Made by a program: the position numbers and the translations under genes. 64,000 nucleotides of DNA, taken from positions 1 through 64,000 of the forward strand of contig JADJPF010000007.1 of NCBI GenBank assembly GCA_016713405.1. Direction: 5' to 3'. This DNA is from Blastocatellia bacterium. Its GTDB lineage: Bacteria > Acidobacteriota > Blastocatellia > Chloracidobacteriales > JADJPF01. The notes below the pieces were generated by a model. The model was given only the letters and a program-made list of their open reading frames with translations. It did not search any database and was not told where the DNA came from. This document shows, in pieces, positions 16,968-26,881 of the stretch. Numbering within the stretch: the stretch's first letter is position 1; each line of letters opens with the position of its first letter.

Positions 16968-18086
16968 TTAGTTACTTCCTGAATAACCCTCTACTGCTTC
17001 ATGTCCGCCATGATAGTCTGCTCCATCGGGTCGGGCAATTTGTGATTGGGCTACTACACGCTCGCGGCGAATACCACGAAAATCTTCTAAACAAGACCAA
17101 CCCTTATCAGTATGTTTTTCTAAAAATTCTTTCATACCTGTTTTTAATGTTTTAATTACATTTGGCCCAATAGCATGGTCTAACATTGCGGCAGTACAAA
17201 CTTGTACCGTACCACAACCTAATAAAAAATAGTTTAGAGCTTGGGAAAAATCAGAAATTCCCCCAATACCAGAAAAACTTTTTTCAGGGAATGCTAAAGT
17301 CATTTGTGCCATTTTTGCCAAAGATACAGGTAAAATAGCTGGGCCACCTAACCCACCAGAAGACACATAACCATCCACATGAATTTCAAATTCTAAAGTT
17401 TCAGGATCTATTAATGGAAGCGAAGGAAAAGTATTGGAAGAGCTAATAGCGTCTGCTCCGCCGCGGAAAGCTGCCCTAGCTTCTACAACAATATCTGTTG
17501 TTGAAGGAGTTAACTTAGCCCAAACCGGGACTTTAGCAACCTCTTTTACTACTTGAGTAACATAAGAACAAAGCTCTTGATTTTTTCCAATATTTGATCC
17601 CATATCTTCACGATCCATATGTGGGCAGGAAAGATTTAGCTCTAGTCCATCGGCTCCAGCTTCTTGACAAGACTTTGCTAGATCTTGCCAATGAGCTAAC
17701 TCTTTATCACTACCAGAGCCGGCCATAATTGAGGCAATTAACATTTTTTCAGGATATTGTTTTTTTATATTGCTAATTCTAGGAATCCACCAATCTAAAA
17801 CTTTGTCAGAAATTAATTCCCAATTCCAAGAAGAATGCAGTGCAGTATTGGGACGTTTTTTCATAGAAATTTGGCAAGAATCTGCTGAAGCACGTAAGAA
17901 TTTTGTCTTAGGGCCACGAACGTTAATCACTGGATGAAGCCCAATAGTTTTAGTTACTACTCCCCCCCAACCAGCTTCAAAAGCTCTTAAAATATTACTT
18001 TCAGACTCTGTTGGTGGTGCTGAAGCAAGCAAAAAAGGATTTTCAAATTTTAATCCTGTAAAATTAACCGAAAGGTCAATGCTCAT
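16968..18086 (-). CDS. PreA-like dihydropyrimidine/dihydroorotate dehydrogenase
   Basis: A TIM-barrel flavoprotein of about 372 residues of the dihydroorotate dehydrogenase family. It is closest in pattern to PreA, the FMN-containing subunit of NAD-dependent dihydropyrimidine dehydrogenase: NPFLLASAPPTESESNILRA, GWGGVVTKTIG, ELNLSCPHMDREDMGSNIGK with the active-site cysteine, VWAKLTPSTTDI, GGLGGPAILP and GIGGISDFSQA. PreA of E. coli ends in a 4Fe-4S ferredoxin domain; none is present here, and no preT partner is adjacent. The protein may therefore use a different electron partner. ATG 18086 is preferred (AAAGG upstream) over the TTG at 18104. Confidence 0.85.
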   Translation of the reverse strand: MSIDLSVNFTGLKFENPFLLASAPPTESESNILRAFEAGWGGVVTKTIGLHPVINVRGPKTKFLRASADSCQISMKKRPNTALHSSWNWELISDKVLDWWIPRISNIKKQYPEKMLIASIMAGSGSDKELAHWQDLAKSCQEAGADGLELNLSCPHMDREDMGSNIGKNQELCSYVTQVVKEVAKVPVWAKLTPSTTDIVVEARAAFRGGADAISSSNTFPSLPLIDPETLEFEIHVDGYVSSGGLGGPAILPVSLAKMAQMTLAFPEKSFSGIGGISDFSQALNYFLLGCGTVQVCTAAMLDHAIGPNVIKTLKTGMKEFLEKHTDKGWSCLEDFRGIRRERVVAQSQIARPDGADYHGGHEAVEGYSGSN

Positions 18087-18248
18087 AAATTTACAGCCTT
18101 TCAAAAGATTTTTTATTACACAGTCTTCCCTTAAAGATTTGTTTTTGCCAGGTATGGGAGATGGTAAGCTTTAGGTCAAACATACTAACATAAGTGGTAT
18201 ATCTAGTCAGTAAATAACTTAAGTGCAAGGAATAAAACCAACTTTTTT

Positions 18249-18982
18249 ATGATAGAAAACAATTGGTCAATTGCTCCTAAAGAGCTAATAATTGCTAAAA
18301 ATTATGTACATGTTTGGTCAATTTCTTTGGCACAAACACAAGAAAAAATTATAGAACTAAGAAAAATATTATCTTCAGATGAGCTAACTCGAGCCGATAG
18401 GTTTTATTTTGACCGTGATCGTAACCGCTTTATTGTTGGACGTGCAATGCTAAGAAAAATTTTAGGCCATTATTTGGAAATCGCTCCAGAAAAACTAATA
18501 TTTAGTTATGGTAGTCATGGAAACCTAAAGTAGAAACCAGCCCATTTTTCTTTAACTTATCTAATTCTGGTGATTTAGCTTTATGTGGTGTAACTTATCA
18601 GAAAGGAATAGGTATAGATGTTGAATACTTATTAAGAGAGTTAAAAGATGCTGAAGCAATTGCAAAAAGATTTTTCTCAGCTAAAGAGTCAAAAGAATTT
18701 CTTAGCCTATCACCAGAAGAAAGACAATTAGCTTTTTTTCGTTGTTGGACACGTAAAGAAGCTTATATTAAAGCTATTGGGGATGGCCTTACTTATTCAT
18801 TAAGTAATTTTGATGTTACTTTAACACCTAATACAGAAGCAAAGCTATTAAATGTAGTAACAAACCCTAGTGAAGTTAATAGGTGGACATTACAAGAGCT
18901 ACAACCAGCTAAAGACTATATTGGGGCTATTATTGTTGAGGGCCAAGACTGGAAATTAAATTGTTGGCAAGCAGAGGTTTAA
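18249..18982 (+). pseudogene. Sfp-type 4'-phosphopantetheinyl transferase, one frameshift
   Basis: Enzymes of this family load the phosphopantetheine arm of CoA onto acyl or peptidyl carrier proteins. The first frame (18249-18533) covers the N-terminal lobe (VHVWSISLAQT, LSSDELTRADRFYF, RFIVGRAMLRKILGHYL). It stops just where the GKP motif is expected. Another frame continues KPKVETSPFFFNLSNSGDLA, then the Mg-binding GIDVEYL and FFRCWTRKEAYIKAIGDGL, ending at 18982. Adding one base in the GGAAA run at 18519-18523 joins them, so one base is missing. Both halves keep all catalytic residues, so the break is either recent or an assembly error. No carrier-protein gene is nearby. Confidence 0.85.
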
Positions 18983-19001
18983 CTATTTTTTTAGATATAA
19001 A

Positions 19002-19033
19002 TAGCCTTGGTAAGAAATAGCTTACCAAGGCTA
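19002..19033. terminator. Hairpin between convergent transferase and receptor genes
   Basis: A perfect 13-bp stem, TAGCCTTGGTAAG (19002-19014) with CTTACCAAGGCTA (19021-19033), and a 6-nt loop. The flanks are AT-rich (TTTTTTTAGATATAAA on the left side), giving a T-rich tail for the minus strand. It separates two genes that end towards each other. Confidence 0.7.
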
Positions 19034-19063
19034 AAGGGTTAACAAACTTTATTTATGGTTAGA

Positions 19064-22051
19064 TTAAAATTCAAACTTAAGTGCTAATTGGAATTGACGG
19101 TTAGCACCTCTGTTAGCACCAGTACTAGAAGTTGGAGCTAAGAAAGTTCTATTTGGTGTTAATGCTAGAGTTGAACCACTACCAGTAACATTAAATTGGT
19201 TAGTGTTGATACCAGCAACATTGGTACGGTTAAAAATATTAAAGCCTTCGCCTAAGAGTTCGATCTTGGTGGTTTCTGTAGGTCTAAAGGATTTAGCAAA
19301 ACGAAGGTCAAATTGATAGAAATTTGGCCCAGTTAAAGTGTTACGGCCTACACCAGGAGCGCGATCTGCACGGCTATTGCCATCGTTGTTTAAGTCTATA
19401 GCAACGGTGTTGTTAAATGGACGGCCAGAACTACCTGTAAAGATACCACTAAATGTATAACCATCTAATATAGCTTTAGCAAACCCGCTATCAGAACCAG
19501 AGAATCTACTTAAATTAAGGTCATAAACACCGCTTACTACTGCACGATGTTTAACATGGCTATCACCCAAGCCGCGATCTAAGTCTGGGCGTAATTGGTT
19601 ATTAATAATTTTAGCATCATCAGTGCCAACTACTACGGTAGTAGAATCTGGTTTATCATCAATAGCACGAGAGAAGGTATAGGAGAAGAGCAATTGGAAA
19701 TTTTGAGCATAGCGTTTGGTAGCTTGTACAGATAAACCATGATAAATAGAATTAGCATCACTAGCATTCATAATTACACGGCCAAATGCGCTAAATGGTC
19801 TTGGGTTAGTGAAACGATCAAATGAAGTAACCGTGTTATTTACTCTGATTGGGGTTGGTGTAGCTCATGGTAGGTTAATGTCACGAGCGCGGAGTAAATG
19901 AGTTCCTTTTACTACTAAGTAAGAAAGGGACAAGCTAATTTTGCCTGGTAATTCTCTTTCAATACCAAAACTGCCTTGTTGAACAAGTGGTTGAACAAAA
20001 TTCTTATCATAGAAGAAAATATTTGGACGACCTGCTGCTGCACCTGATGGAGGAGCAGCAAATACATTAGGATAAATAGGAGTATTGTTGCCTGTAAAAG
20101 AAAAGCTTTGGATTTGGACACCATTATTAGTAATTACTGTACCTGTAACAATTGATGGTGTACGTGAGTAAAACACTCCATAACCAGCGCGTACAACGGT
20201 CTTATTATCTTTTGTAGCCGCATAAGAAAATCCAACACGTGGGCCAAAGTTGTTTAGATCTTGATTAAGGAAACTAGTATCAATTCTTCTTTGTGCTAAT
20301 TGTGGGTCAGTATTTCTGATTTGTGGCTCTTCTAAACGTTGATAGTCATAGCGAATACCATAGTAAATTTTTAAGCGGTCAGTAGCACGCCAATCATCTT
20401 GAATATAATAGGAAATTTCAAAGTTATTTGGGCGTGATAGTGGGCCGGATGTACCAGCACCAGCAAAGTTTTGGGTATAGCCGCCACCAGGTCTACCATC
20501 AGCAAAATCAGCTAAACTAGTAAATTGATAAACACCTGAGAAATTGCCTGGGAAGAAGTTTTCAATTCTTTCAATGTTAAAATCAATACCAAATTTAAGT
20601 GAGTGTCTGCCAGCAGTGTAGGAAAGACTGTCAATAATTTGGTAACGTTTAATATTGGTAAAACGTGGGCTAAAGCTATTACGGCCAATTAATAGGAATG
20701 TAACACCGCCAGAACGAATTACTGCTTCTGGTGCGCTACCATTTGCTTGACCAGGTTGGTCATCACGAGCAAATTGGAAGCGTATATCATTAACTAATCT
20801 TGGGGTTAATACAGTAGTTAAATTAGAAGTAATAGTATCAGTTCTTACATTAGAATTGCCAGTATGATCAACTGTAGATTGATTACCAGAGTTTTCTAGG
20901 TTAACTCCATCAAAATTTTGACGGTTATAACGTACAGTTAAACGGTTATTGCTGGTTACTTGATAATCCACTTTACCTAAGAAAACATCTTGCTTAAATT
21001 CTCTATCATAAGGTGTTAGGAATCTGCTTAAACTTGCAGCTACTTGTTGTGAAATAGGATCATTTGGTACAGCAGCACCAAAGAAAACGGGATTTGGTTC
21101 AGTGTTTCTTTGACCATCATAGTTAAAGAAGAAGAAGGCTTTATCTTTTTGGATTGGGCCAGATAAAATTGCACCAAATTGATAGAAACGGTTACGAGCT
21201 TTAGGACGATTATTTGCTTTAGCAAATGGTTCTTCTGCATTTAATGAACGATCCCGGAAGAATAAAAATCCTGCGCCATGATATTCATTTGTACCAGATT
21301 TGGTTACAGCGTTGATAACTGCACCACCAGCGCGGCCATATTCAGCAGAATAGGTGTTGGTGTTAACTTGGAATTCTTTTACAGCATCTTTGGAAAATTG
21401 ATAAGGTGCGCGACCCGAACCAGTACGACCAAGAGATTGCCCAAAGAATGTGTTATTGTTGTCAGAACCATCTATTTGTAAACTATTGTTGGTTCCACGT
21501 AACCCACCAAAAGAAATATCACCACCGCGAGGGTCTTGGTTAACCCCAGGAGTAAGCAACGCAAATTCTAAGAAGTTACGACCATTAACAGGTAAGTCTT
21601 TAATTGAACGTTCATCTACTGTTGTAGCAACATAAGTGCGTGTAGTTTCAACTAGTGGTGCTTCTGCGGTAACAGTGACGATTTCACCAGAAGAATTACC
21701 AACTTCTAAATCTACATTTACTTCTGCTATTGAACCAACTTGTAAAATAACTTCAGTTAATTCTTTAGGGGCAAATCCTTGTACAGTTACTCGGACACTA
21801 TATTTGCCTACAGGTAAGGATGGAACTTTATATATTCCACTCGCATTAGTTTGGAAATTACGCACTGCTCCTGTTTCAGTACTAATTACGGCTACTTCTG
21901 CGCCAGCAATTACCGCGCCTGTACCATCTCGCACAATTCCTTCAATTGTCCCTGTTGCTTGTTGTGCAATGGCGATTGCTGTTAATGATAAAACTATTGC
22001 TATTGATAACCAAAATCGACGTAGTACGGTTAAATTCACGTTTTCCTCCAA
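19064..22051 (-). pseudogene. Oar-like TonB-dependent receptor interrupted by an in-frame TGA
   Basis: An outer-membrane protein of about 995 codons. A signal peptide is followed by a carboxypeptidase-regulatory-like (CarboxypepD_reg) domain at about residues 32-115 (GTIEGIVRDGTGAVIAGAEV ... GIYKVPSLPVGKYSVRV), then a TonB plug (ERSIKDLPVNGRNFLEFAL, INAVTKSGTNEYHGAGF) and a large beta barrel ending in aromatic F (LALKFEF). This architecture is abundant in acidobacteria, where the proteins are thought to take up glycans or peptides. After residue 728 (ARDINLP) there is a TGA at 19865-19867. Reading on in the same frame gives ATPTPIRVNNTVTSFDRF and the rest of the barrel to 19064, so the break is a single stop codon and not a frameshift. 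TGA is used as an ordinary stop elsewhere here (for example at 32491), so recoding is unlikely. Confidence 0.85.
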
Positions 22052-22609
22052 TTGCTCTTGTTACAAATTTTGTAACAGTTGTATTTATACTTAGCAAGCC
22101 TGTTTAATATAATAAGTTAATTTAAGTAAACTAACCCTGATTTATGAGAGTAAATAATGTAAGATATTTTGAAATTAGCAGAGAGCTATTTTAACCTATT
22201 TATGCCAATTTTAGAAAATCTTTAATGCTACTCTCACGCAAGAGTTTGTAATGTTTTAAGTATAATTCAGAATTAGTTTTATTAAAGTTTGTAATCTTAG
22301 AAAAACAAAGTTAAATTCTTATCAATTTATTGTTAATTGTTTGTAACTTTTACACATTCAAACCAAAACAAAACCCCTAGAAACATGCAACTCTTAGACC
22401 TTACCAAATATATACCAGCCAATGAAAATAAAGCCTTATAAATCAAGAAATTGTTAATCCAAATAAATTTTTTTCTACTTAAAAATAACTTTTTATTTCC
22501 AAGATTTTGTATTTTCTTTAGATTTTTGGATCAAAATCTTGGAAATTTTATAAAATTTGTTTCCAAAGAAATAATTTACTAGTTGACAATTTTATAAAAT
22601 AAAACTACT
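22052..22609. other. AT-rich intergenic region upstream of receptor and MarR genes
   Basis: No gene is seen in this 558-bp stretch between two divergent genes. It is strongly AT-rich. The half next to the MarR gene holds a long inverted repeat and a promoter-like pair of boxes, listed separately. The half next to the receptor gene should contain that gene's promoter, but I cannot pick one out among many AT-rich candidates. Confidence 0.6.
22495..22546. promoter_or_regulatory. 15-bp inverted repeat upstream of the MarR gene
   Basis: ATTTCCAAGATTTTG (22495-22509) and CAAAATCTTGGAAAT (22532-22546) are perfect inverted copies 22 nt apart. The outer part recurs as TTTCCAA at 22560-22566, so TTGGAAA (22539-22545) has a second partner across a TATAAAAT-like core. 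This is a plausible autoregulatory operator for the MarR protein that starts 64 nt later. It has no T-run, which argues against a terminator. Confidence 0.5.
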
Positions 22610-22611
22610 AT
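22583..22611 (+). promoter_or_regulatory. Promoter-like boxes abutting the MarR start
   Basis: TTGACA (22583-22588), a 17-nt spacer and TACTAT (22606-22611). If used, transcription would begin near 22618-22619, at the second ATG of the MarR frame (22619), giving a leaderless message. There is no ribosome binding site before either ATG, which fits. TTTTATAAAAT lies inside the spacer and could instead serve as a -10 box for another -35. Confidence 0.4.
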
Positions 22612-23050
22612 GCCTAGCATGAAAGTAACAGTGCCTTACATTTTAGCTGAGCAAACTTTGGTAAAATTAATGCGTGTTGGCGATCAACTTTGGCGACTTT
22701 CTGATGAATGGTTTGCTAAATGGGGACTATCAGACAGCCATTATAATGTGCTTCGTATATTAAATGGTGCTGATGGGCCAATAGCACAAACAGAAATTAG
22801 CAACCGACTAGTTTCTTCACGTGCAAATGTTACTAAAATAATAGATTTACTTGAAAAGAAACAGTTTGTTACTAGGCTAAGTTGTCAGGATAGACGAATA
22901 AAAAAAGTTTCTTTAACTAAACTAGGGGCAAAGTTTCTTTCTGATACTCAAACAGAAGTAATTAAGTTTACAAAAACACTTATGCAGCCTCTTTCCGAAG
23001 AAGAACTTAAGCTATTATATGGCTTGCTAGAAAAATTAGGAAAGCAATAA
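22610..23050 (+). CDS. MarR family transcriptional regulator
   Basis: A 146-residue winged-helix regulator. The recognition region is DGPIAQTEISNRLVSSRANV (about 62-81) followed by TKIIDLLEKKQFVTRLSCQDRR, whose D-x-R wing motif is the hallmark of the family. N- and C-terminal helices form the dimer interface. It is followed after 82 nt by a flavodoxin-type quinone reductase gene on the same strand, so it probably controls that gene and itself, perhaps in response to quinones or phenolic compounds. An inverted repeat that could be its operator lies upstream. The start may be either ATG 22610 or ATG 22619. Confidence 0.85.
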   Translation: MPSMKVTVPYILAEQTLVKLMRVGDQLWRLSDEWFAKWGLSDSHYNVLRILNGADGPIAQTEISNRLVSSRANVTKIIDLLEKKQFVTRLSCQDRRIKKVSLTKLGAKFLSDTQTEVIKFTKTLMQPLSEEELKLLYGLLEKLGKQ

Positions 23051-23132
23051 TTTTTTATTAAATTGTTAACTAGTTAATAGTTTAATAGTTAAATATATAT
23101 TAATAAAACTTATTTTTTAAGGAGAAAACACT

Positions 23133-23696
23133 ATGACAAAAGTTTTAATTATTTACGCTAGTGATTATGGTAATACAAAAAAAGTTGCTGAAGCTGTTGC
23201 TAGTGGTGCTTTATCTGTTAATGGTACAGAAGTAGAAATAAAATTAGCTGAAGATGCTACAGTAGAAGACTTAGAATCAAGTGATGCTGTAATTGTTGGA
23301 ACACCTGTACATATGGGCAGTCCAGACTGGAGAATAAAGAAATTTATTGACACAGTTTGTAGCCGTTTATGGATGAAAGATGGAATGACTGGAAAAGTTG
23401 GAGCCGTATTTGCAACGGGTAGCGGTTATGGAAATGCTGGCGGAGGGGGAGAGCTAACTTTACTTTCACTGCTCTCTAATATTGCTGAACTAGGAATGAT
23501 AATTGTCCCATTACCAAAAAATACTCCAGGCTATCACTTAGGTGGTATTCAATGGGGGCCTTGGTCAAGATCGGCTGGTGAAAAAATGGAGCAAATTGGC
23601 GTTGCTGATGATAGGCTTGAGGTAGCACGCCATCATGGGGCAAATGTTGCTAGGGTTGCTAATGAATTAAAGGGTAAGGAAATTTTTGTAAAGTAG
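23133..23696 (+). CDS. Flavodoxin/WrbA-like NAD(P)H:quinone oxidoreductase
   Basis: A 187-residue flavodoxin-fold protein. The FMN phosphate loop is YASDYGNTKKVAEAV (residues 9-23), followed by DAVIVGTPVHMGSPDW and ATGSGYGNAGGGGELTLLS, the latter typical of WrbA-type two-electron quinone reductases. Cytosolic. AAGGAG stands 9 nt before the ATG. It sits downstream of the MarR gene, an arrangement commonly used for quinone or redox stress responses. A strong terminator follows. The exact electron acceptor cannot be read from sequence. Confidence 0.85.
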   Translation: MTKVLIIYASDYGNTKKVAEAVASGALSVNGTEVEIKLAEDATVEDLESSDAVIVGTPVHMGSPDWRIKKFIDTVCSRLWMKDGMTGKVGAVFATGSGYGNAGGGGELTLLSLLSNIAELGMIIVPLPKNTPGYHLGGIQWGPWSRSAGEKMEQIGVADDRLEVARHHGANVARVANELKGKEIFVK

Positions 23697-23728
23697 TTTA
23701 TAAGAAGTAAAGCTGCTAAAAATTGATA

Positions 23729-23762
23729 AAGGACAGTACAAAGGTAAATTTGTACTGTCCTT
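23729..23762. terminator. Bidirectional terminator between flavodoxin and M16 peptidase genes
   Basis: A 14-bp perfect stem, AAGGACAGTACAAA (23729-23742) with TTTGTACTGTCCTT (23749-23762), and a 6-nt loop. It lies 32 nt after the flavodoxin stop and 14 nt from the end of the convergent peptidase gene. There is no long T-run. Confidence 0.7.
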
Positions 23763-23776
23763 AGAACATTTAGTTT

Positions 23777-26674
23777 CTAGCGTGCAAATACGTCATCAAC
23801 TTTGGTGATTTTAACAGCTTCTGGACGGATATTAAGTTTACGTGCGCCAATGAGTTTATCTTCCTCTAGTAATTCTTGAGGTTTGTTAGCATCGTACTTA
23901 ATGGCTGAAAAACCATCTTCCACTAGTTGTTTACGTAGGCCCTCAGCATCTTTAGTAATCATTACTACATGCATATTTTTAGCATTTAAGTGTTTCTTAA
24001 TTGCTTTGTTAACGTCGGCTGCACTCAAGGCTTGAAGTTTTTCTCTCATATAAGAAGTAAACTCGCCTGTTTGATACCATTTGCTATCAAGAGCATAGCC
24101 TAGTTGTTGATTTTGAGTAGCAGTCATTACAAAAACATTTTTCATCAAATACTCACGAACAGCTTCAAAGTTTTCTTGTGACATGCCATTTTCCACAAGT
24201 TTTTCTAATTCATGTGTAGCAATACGAAGTGCAAAATGAGCATTAGAAGGAACTACAGGTCTAATCCAGATTTCAAAAATTTGTGCGCGTCGAGCAATGT
24301 TTGGATCTGGGAAAAATTGAAACATTCCACGTGGAAAAGCTTCAATATAAGCATAATCGCCATAATTCATGCCGCGAATTTCTCGAATACGTTCATAAAG
24401 ATGGCTTACAGAAGAACGATGCTCACCTAGCCATGCACGAGCAAGCCAAAGTGCTGCAAAATCTGGATGTGAGCGATTTACTTCTATTGGAAAACCAAAA
24501 GAAATAGCTGTTGCTAGGGTGTCTTTTTCAATAATCTCTACTTCCATACCTTGCGGCATACGACCTTTAACTTCACCAGGAATGCTTGGAGCAGGGCCAG
24601 CAGCTAATGTTGTTAGTTCACGACCAAGTTTTTTAACAAATTCATCTGGAACATCACCCGATAATCCAACCATTAAATTAGAGCGAGTGTAAGCAGTGCG
24701 AACAAAGTTTTTTACATCATCTAAAGTAATTGACTCAATACCTGCAACGGTTCCTAAAACTGGGTGTCCATAAGGAGTACCAGCAAAAATATTTTGTTGT
24801 AGTCTTTCTTTACCAAGTTCTTCTTCATTGCTAGCACGAAGATCTTCTTTAAGCGCGTTAAGTTGTTGTTCTTTCAAACGCTTAAAGTCTTCTTCACGAA
24901 AACCAGGATTAAGTAGCTGCCCAAGTGCCATGCTGGAAAATGTTGCAAGGTTATCTTTATGAACTACACCAGTAAATGTAGTCATTTCTTTATCTACTTG
25001 TACGCCAAAACTAGCTGCTATCGGGAAGAAAGCTTTATTGATTTCATCAATAGATTTTTCCTTACTACCAGCTTCACTAATCATTGCTGCTGCAAGTGCG
25101 GAAAGACCTTCTTTACCCTTTGGATCATAAGCCGAACCTACAGAAAAGAGTAGTTTTACATTAAGCTGTGGGCTAGCAGTTTTTTGCAGTACAATTTTTA
25201 AGTCTGTAGCGTCTTTAGGTGCTACTTTTGCTTCATAAGTAGCAATTGAAGCAGGCTTACCAATTTCTGCTGGAAATGAGTCTTTAGCTAAAGTAGTAAT
25301 TACTAGATTTTCATCAGTAAAATATTTTTTAGCAACAGCTTGTAAATCGGCTGGAGAAAGTTGTAAATAAAGATCATAAAGATTATTAAGTGTATCTGCT
25401 GAACGACGGAAGCGAACAAAGCGAGCTAGAGTTGAAGCAATGGCTTCTGTATTATCCATTGCTCTAACAAAAGAATAACGCCCATTAGATTTTCCATCTG
25501 CAAGTAGTTGAGGAGATATTGCATTAGCACGAGCAGTAGCAAAAGTTTCCATAATTAAATCCCTAACATACATTGCATCTTCAGGCTTTTTAAGTCTTGC
25601 TCCAACGGTTGCAAGTGTTGGGTCAAGATGTGAAGGTAAATAGGGAAAAAATTGGTCAACTTTTTGTTCTTGTTGGACTAATTTTCGGTAAATATCGGAT
25701 GTTGGGCCAAAGTAAAGATCTAGTAGTAAATCCATTGCTACATATTCTTTGTCTGTTTCTGAAAAAGCAGGAGCGCGAAAAGCTACTGTTACATAAGGAA
25801 GTGTAGGAGTTGCCCAAGGAACGTGTGCATAAACTGCACCTTTTGCAGGTGGTTCGCTAGGAATATCAATGCGATATTTGCCAGGTTGCCAGTTCCCCCA
25901 ATATTTTTCTACCATTTCAACAGCTTTTTCAGGTGTTACATCACCAGCAATAATGATGGTTGTATATTCAGGACGATACCAGCGATCAAAAAACTGCTTT
26001 GAATAAGCAAATTGATTAGGCATATCCTCAATATCTCGTAAAAAGCCCATAGTTGTATGTTTATAGGTATGAGCAGAAAAAGCATTGTCGCGTTGAACTT
26101 CAATTAGCTTATTAATTGGGCTAGCACTATTTTTGTTATATTCACCTAGAACTGCCCTTGCTTCTGTTTTGAAATCTTCCTCAGAATATTCCAAATTCAT
26201 AAAGCGATCTGCTTCGATCTTAAGCATAATATCTAGGTCATCTTTAGCAAAAGTAGTGTGATAGTTAGTAAAGTCGTCTGTTGTATAAGCATTTTGTCTG
26301 GCACCAATTTTGGTCAAAATTGCTTGATAGTCTTTTGAAGGATAATTTTTAGTACCACGAAACATTACATGCTCAAAAAAATGTGCAAAGCCAGATTTTC
26401 CTGGCTCAACTTCATTTCTTGAACCTGTTTGCACTGGAATTTGCAAGGATACTAAATTAGGAAATCCAGTTGGGACTATTAAAATTTTTAACCCATTGGG
26501 CAAAGTTTTTTCAGTAACTGGAAAAGGAAAAATTTTGCTAGCTGTAGAACTAGCATTAGTTGAATTATTATCTGAATTAGACATAGATTTTTTGTTTGCA
26601 AAAGCACCTAGCGGGTAAATGCCTGCTAGGGACACAATTAATAAGCAGGTCAATAACCTGTATAACATCTTCAC
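23777..26674 (-). CDS. M16 family zinc metallopeptidase, secreted
   Basis: A 965-residue pitrilysin-type protease made of two M16 halves. A signal peptide (MKMLYRLLTCLLIVSLAGIY ... AFA) sends it to the periplasm. The inverted zinc motif is HFFEHVMFRGT, with H98, E101 and H102, and a third ligand glutamate in the EARAVLGEY segment, about 75 residues later. The second half (from about 480, 'LKIVLQKTASPQLNVKLLFS') lacks the motif and should be structural, forming the closed chamber that admits peptides. Such proteins degrade signal peptides and oligopeptides. It is monocistronic, with a terminator at its end. Confidence 0.9.
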   Translation of the reverse strand: MKMLYRLLTCLLIVSLAGIYPLGAFANKKSMSNSDNNSTNASSTASKIFPFPVTEKTLPNGLKILIVPTGFPNLVSLQIPVQTGSRNEVEPGKSGFAHFFEHVMFRGTKNYPSKDYQAILTKIGARQNAYTTDDFTNYHTTFAKDDLDIMLKIEADRFMNLEYSEEDFKTEARAVLGEYNKNSASPINKLIEVQRDNAFSAHTYKHTTMGFLRDIEDMPNQFAYSKQFFDRWYRPEYTTIIIAGDVTPEKAVEMVEKYWGNWQPGKYRIDIPSEPPAKGAVYAHVPWATPTLPYVTVAFRAPAFSETDKEYVAMDLLLDLYFGPTSDIYRKLVQQEQKVDQFFPYLPSHLDPTLATVGARLKKPEDAMYVRDLIMETFATARANAISPQLLADGKSNGRYSFVRAMDNTEAIASTLARFVRFRRSADTLNNLYDLYLQLSPADLQAVAKKYFTDENLVITTLAKDSFPAEIGKPASIATYEAKVAPKDATDLKIVLQKTASPQLNVKLLFSVGSAYDPKGKEGLSALAAAMISEAGSKEKSIDEINKAFFPIAASFGVQVDKEMTTFTGVVHKDNLATFSSMALGQLLNPGFREEDFKRLKEQQLNALKEDLRASNEEELGKERLQQNIFAGTPYGHPVLGTVAGIESITLDDVKNFVRTAYTRSNLMVGLSGDVPDEFVKKLGRELTTLAAGPAPSIPGEVKGRMPQGMEVEIIEKDTLATAISFGFPIEVNRSHPDFAALWLARAWLGEHRSSVSHLYERIREIRGMNYGDYAYIEAFPRGMFQFFPDPNIARRAQIFEIWIRPVVPSNAHFALRIATHELEKLVENGMSQENFEAVREYLMKNVFVMTATQNQQLGYALDSKWYQTGEFTSYMREKLQALSAADVNKAIKKHLNAKNMHVVMITKDAEGLRKQLVEDGFSAIKYDANKPQELLEEDKLIGARKLNIRPEAVKITKVDDVFAR

Positions 26675-26881
26675 TCCCCTTAAATTTTAGTTTGGTTTAA
26701 TTTCAGTTTAATTAAGCTTTAGCCTGTTAAAGTCTTTACAAACAGATTTTAGCTCTACAATTAGCTTTAAAACAATCTTTTTACTCTATTAAGTTGCTAG
26801 CATTTTCTTTATTTGTTGCCTCATACTAGGGTAAACTTTGCTAAACTACACCAAAATTTTTATTGCTTAAGGATAATCACC

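Noticed and set aside
19865..19867. TGA as a recoded sense codon in the receptor gene
   Set aside because: TGA ends ordinary genes in this window, for example the Lrp gene, and no selenocysteine-type hairpin follows.
21636..22094. Plus-strand ORF of 152 residues opposite the receptor N-terminus
   Set aside because: Antisense shadow of the CarboxypepD_reg and plug domains, without a ribosome binding site or a family match.
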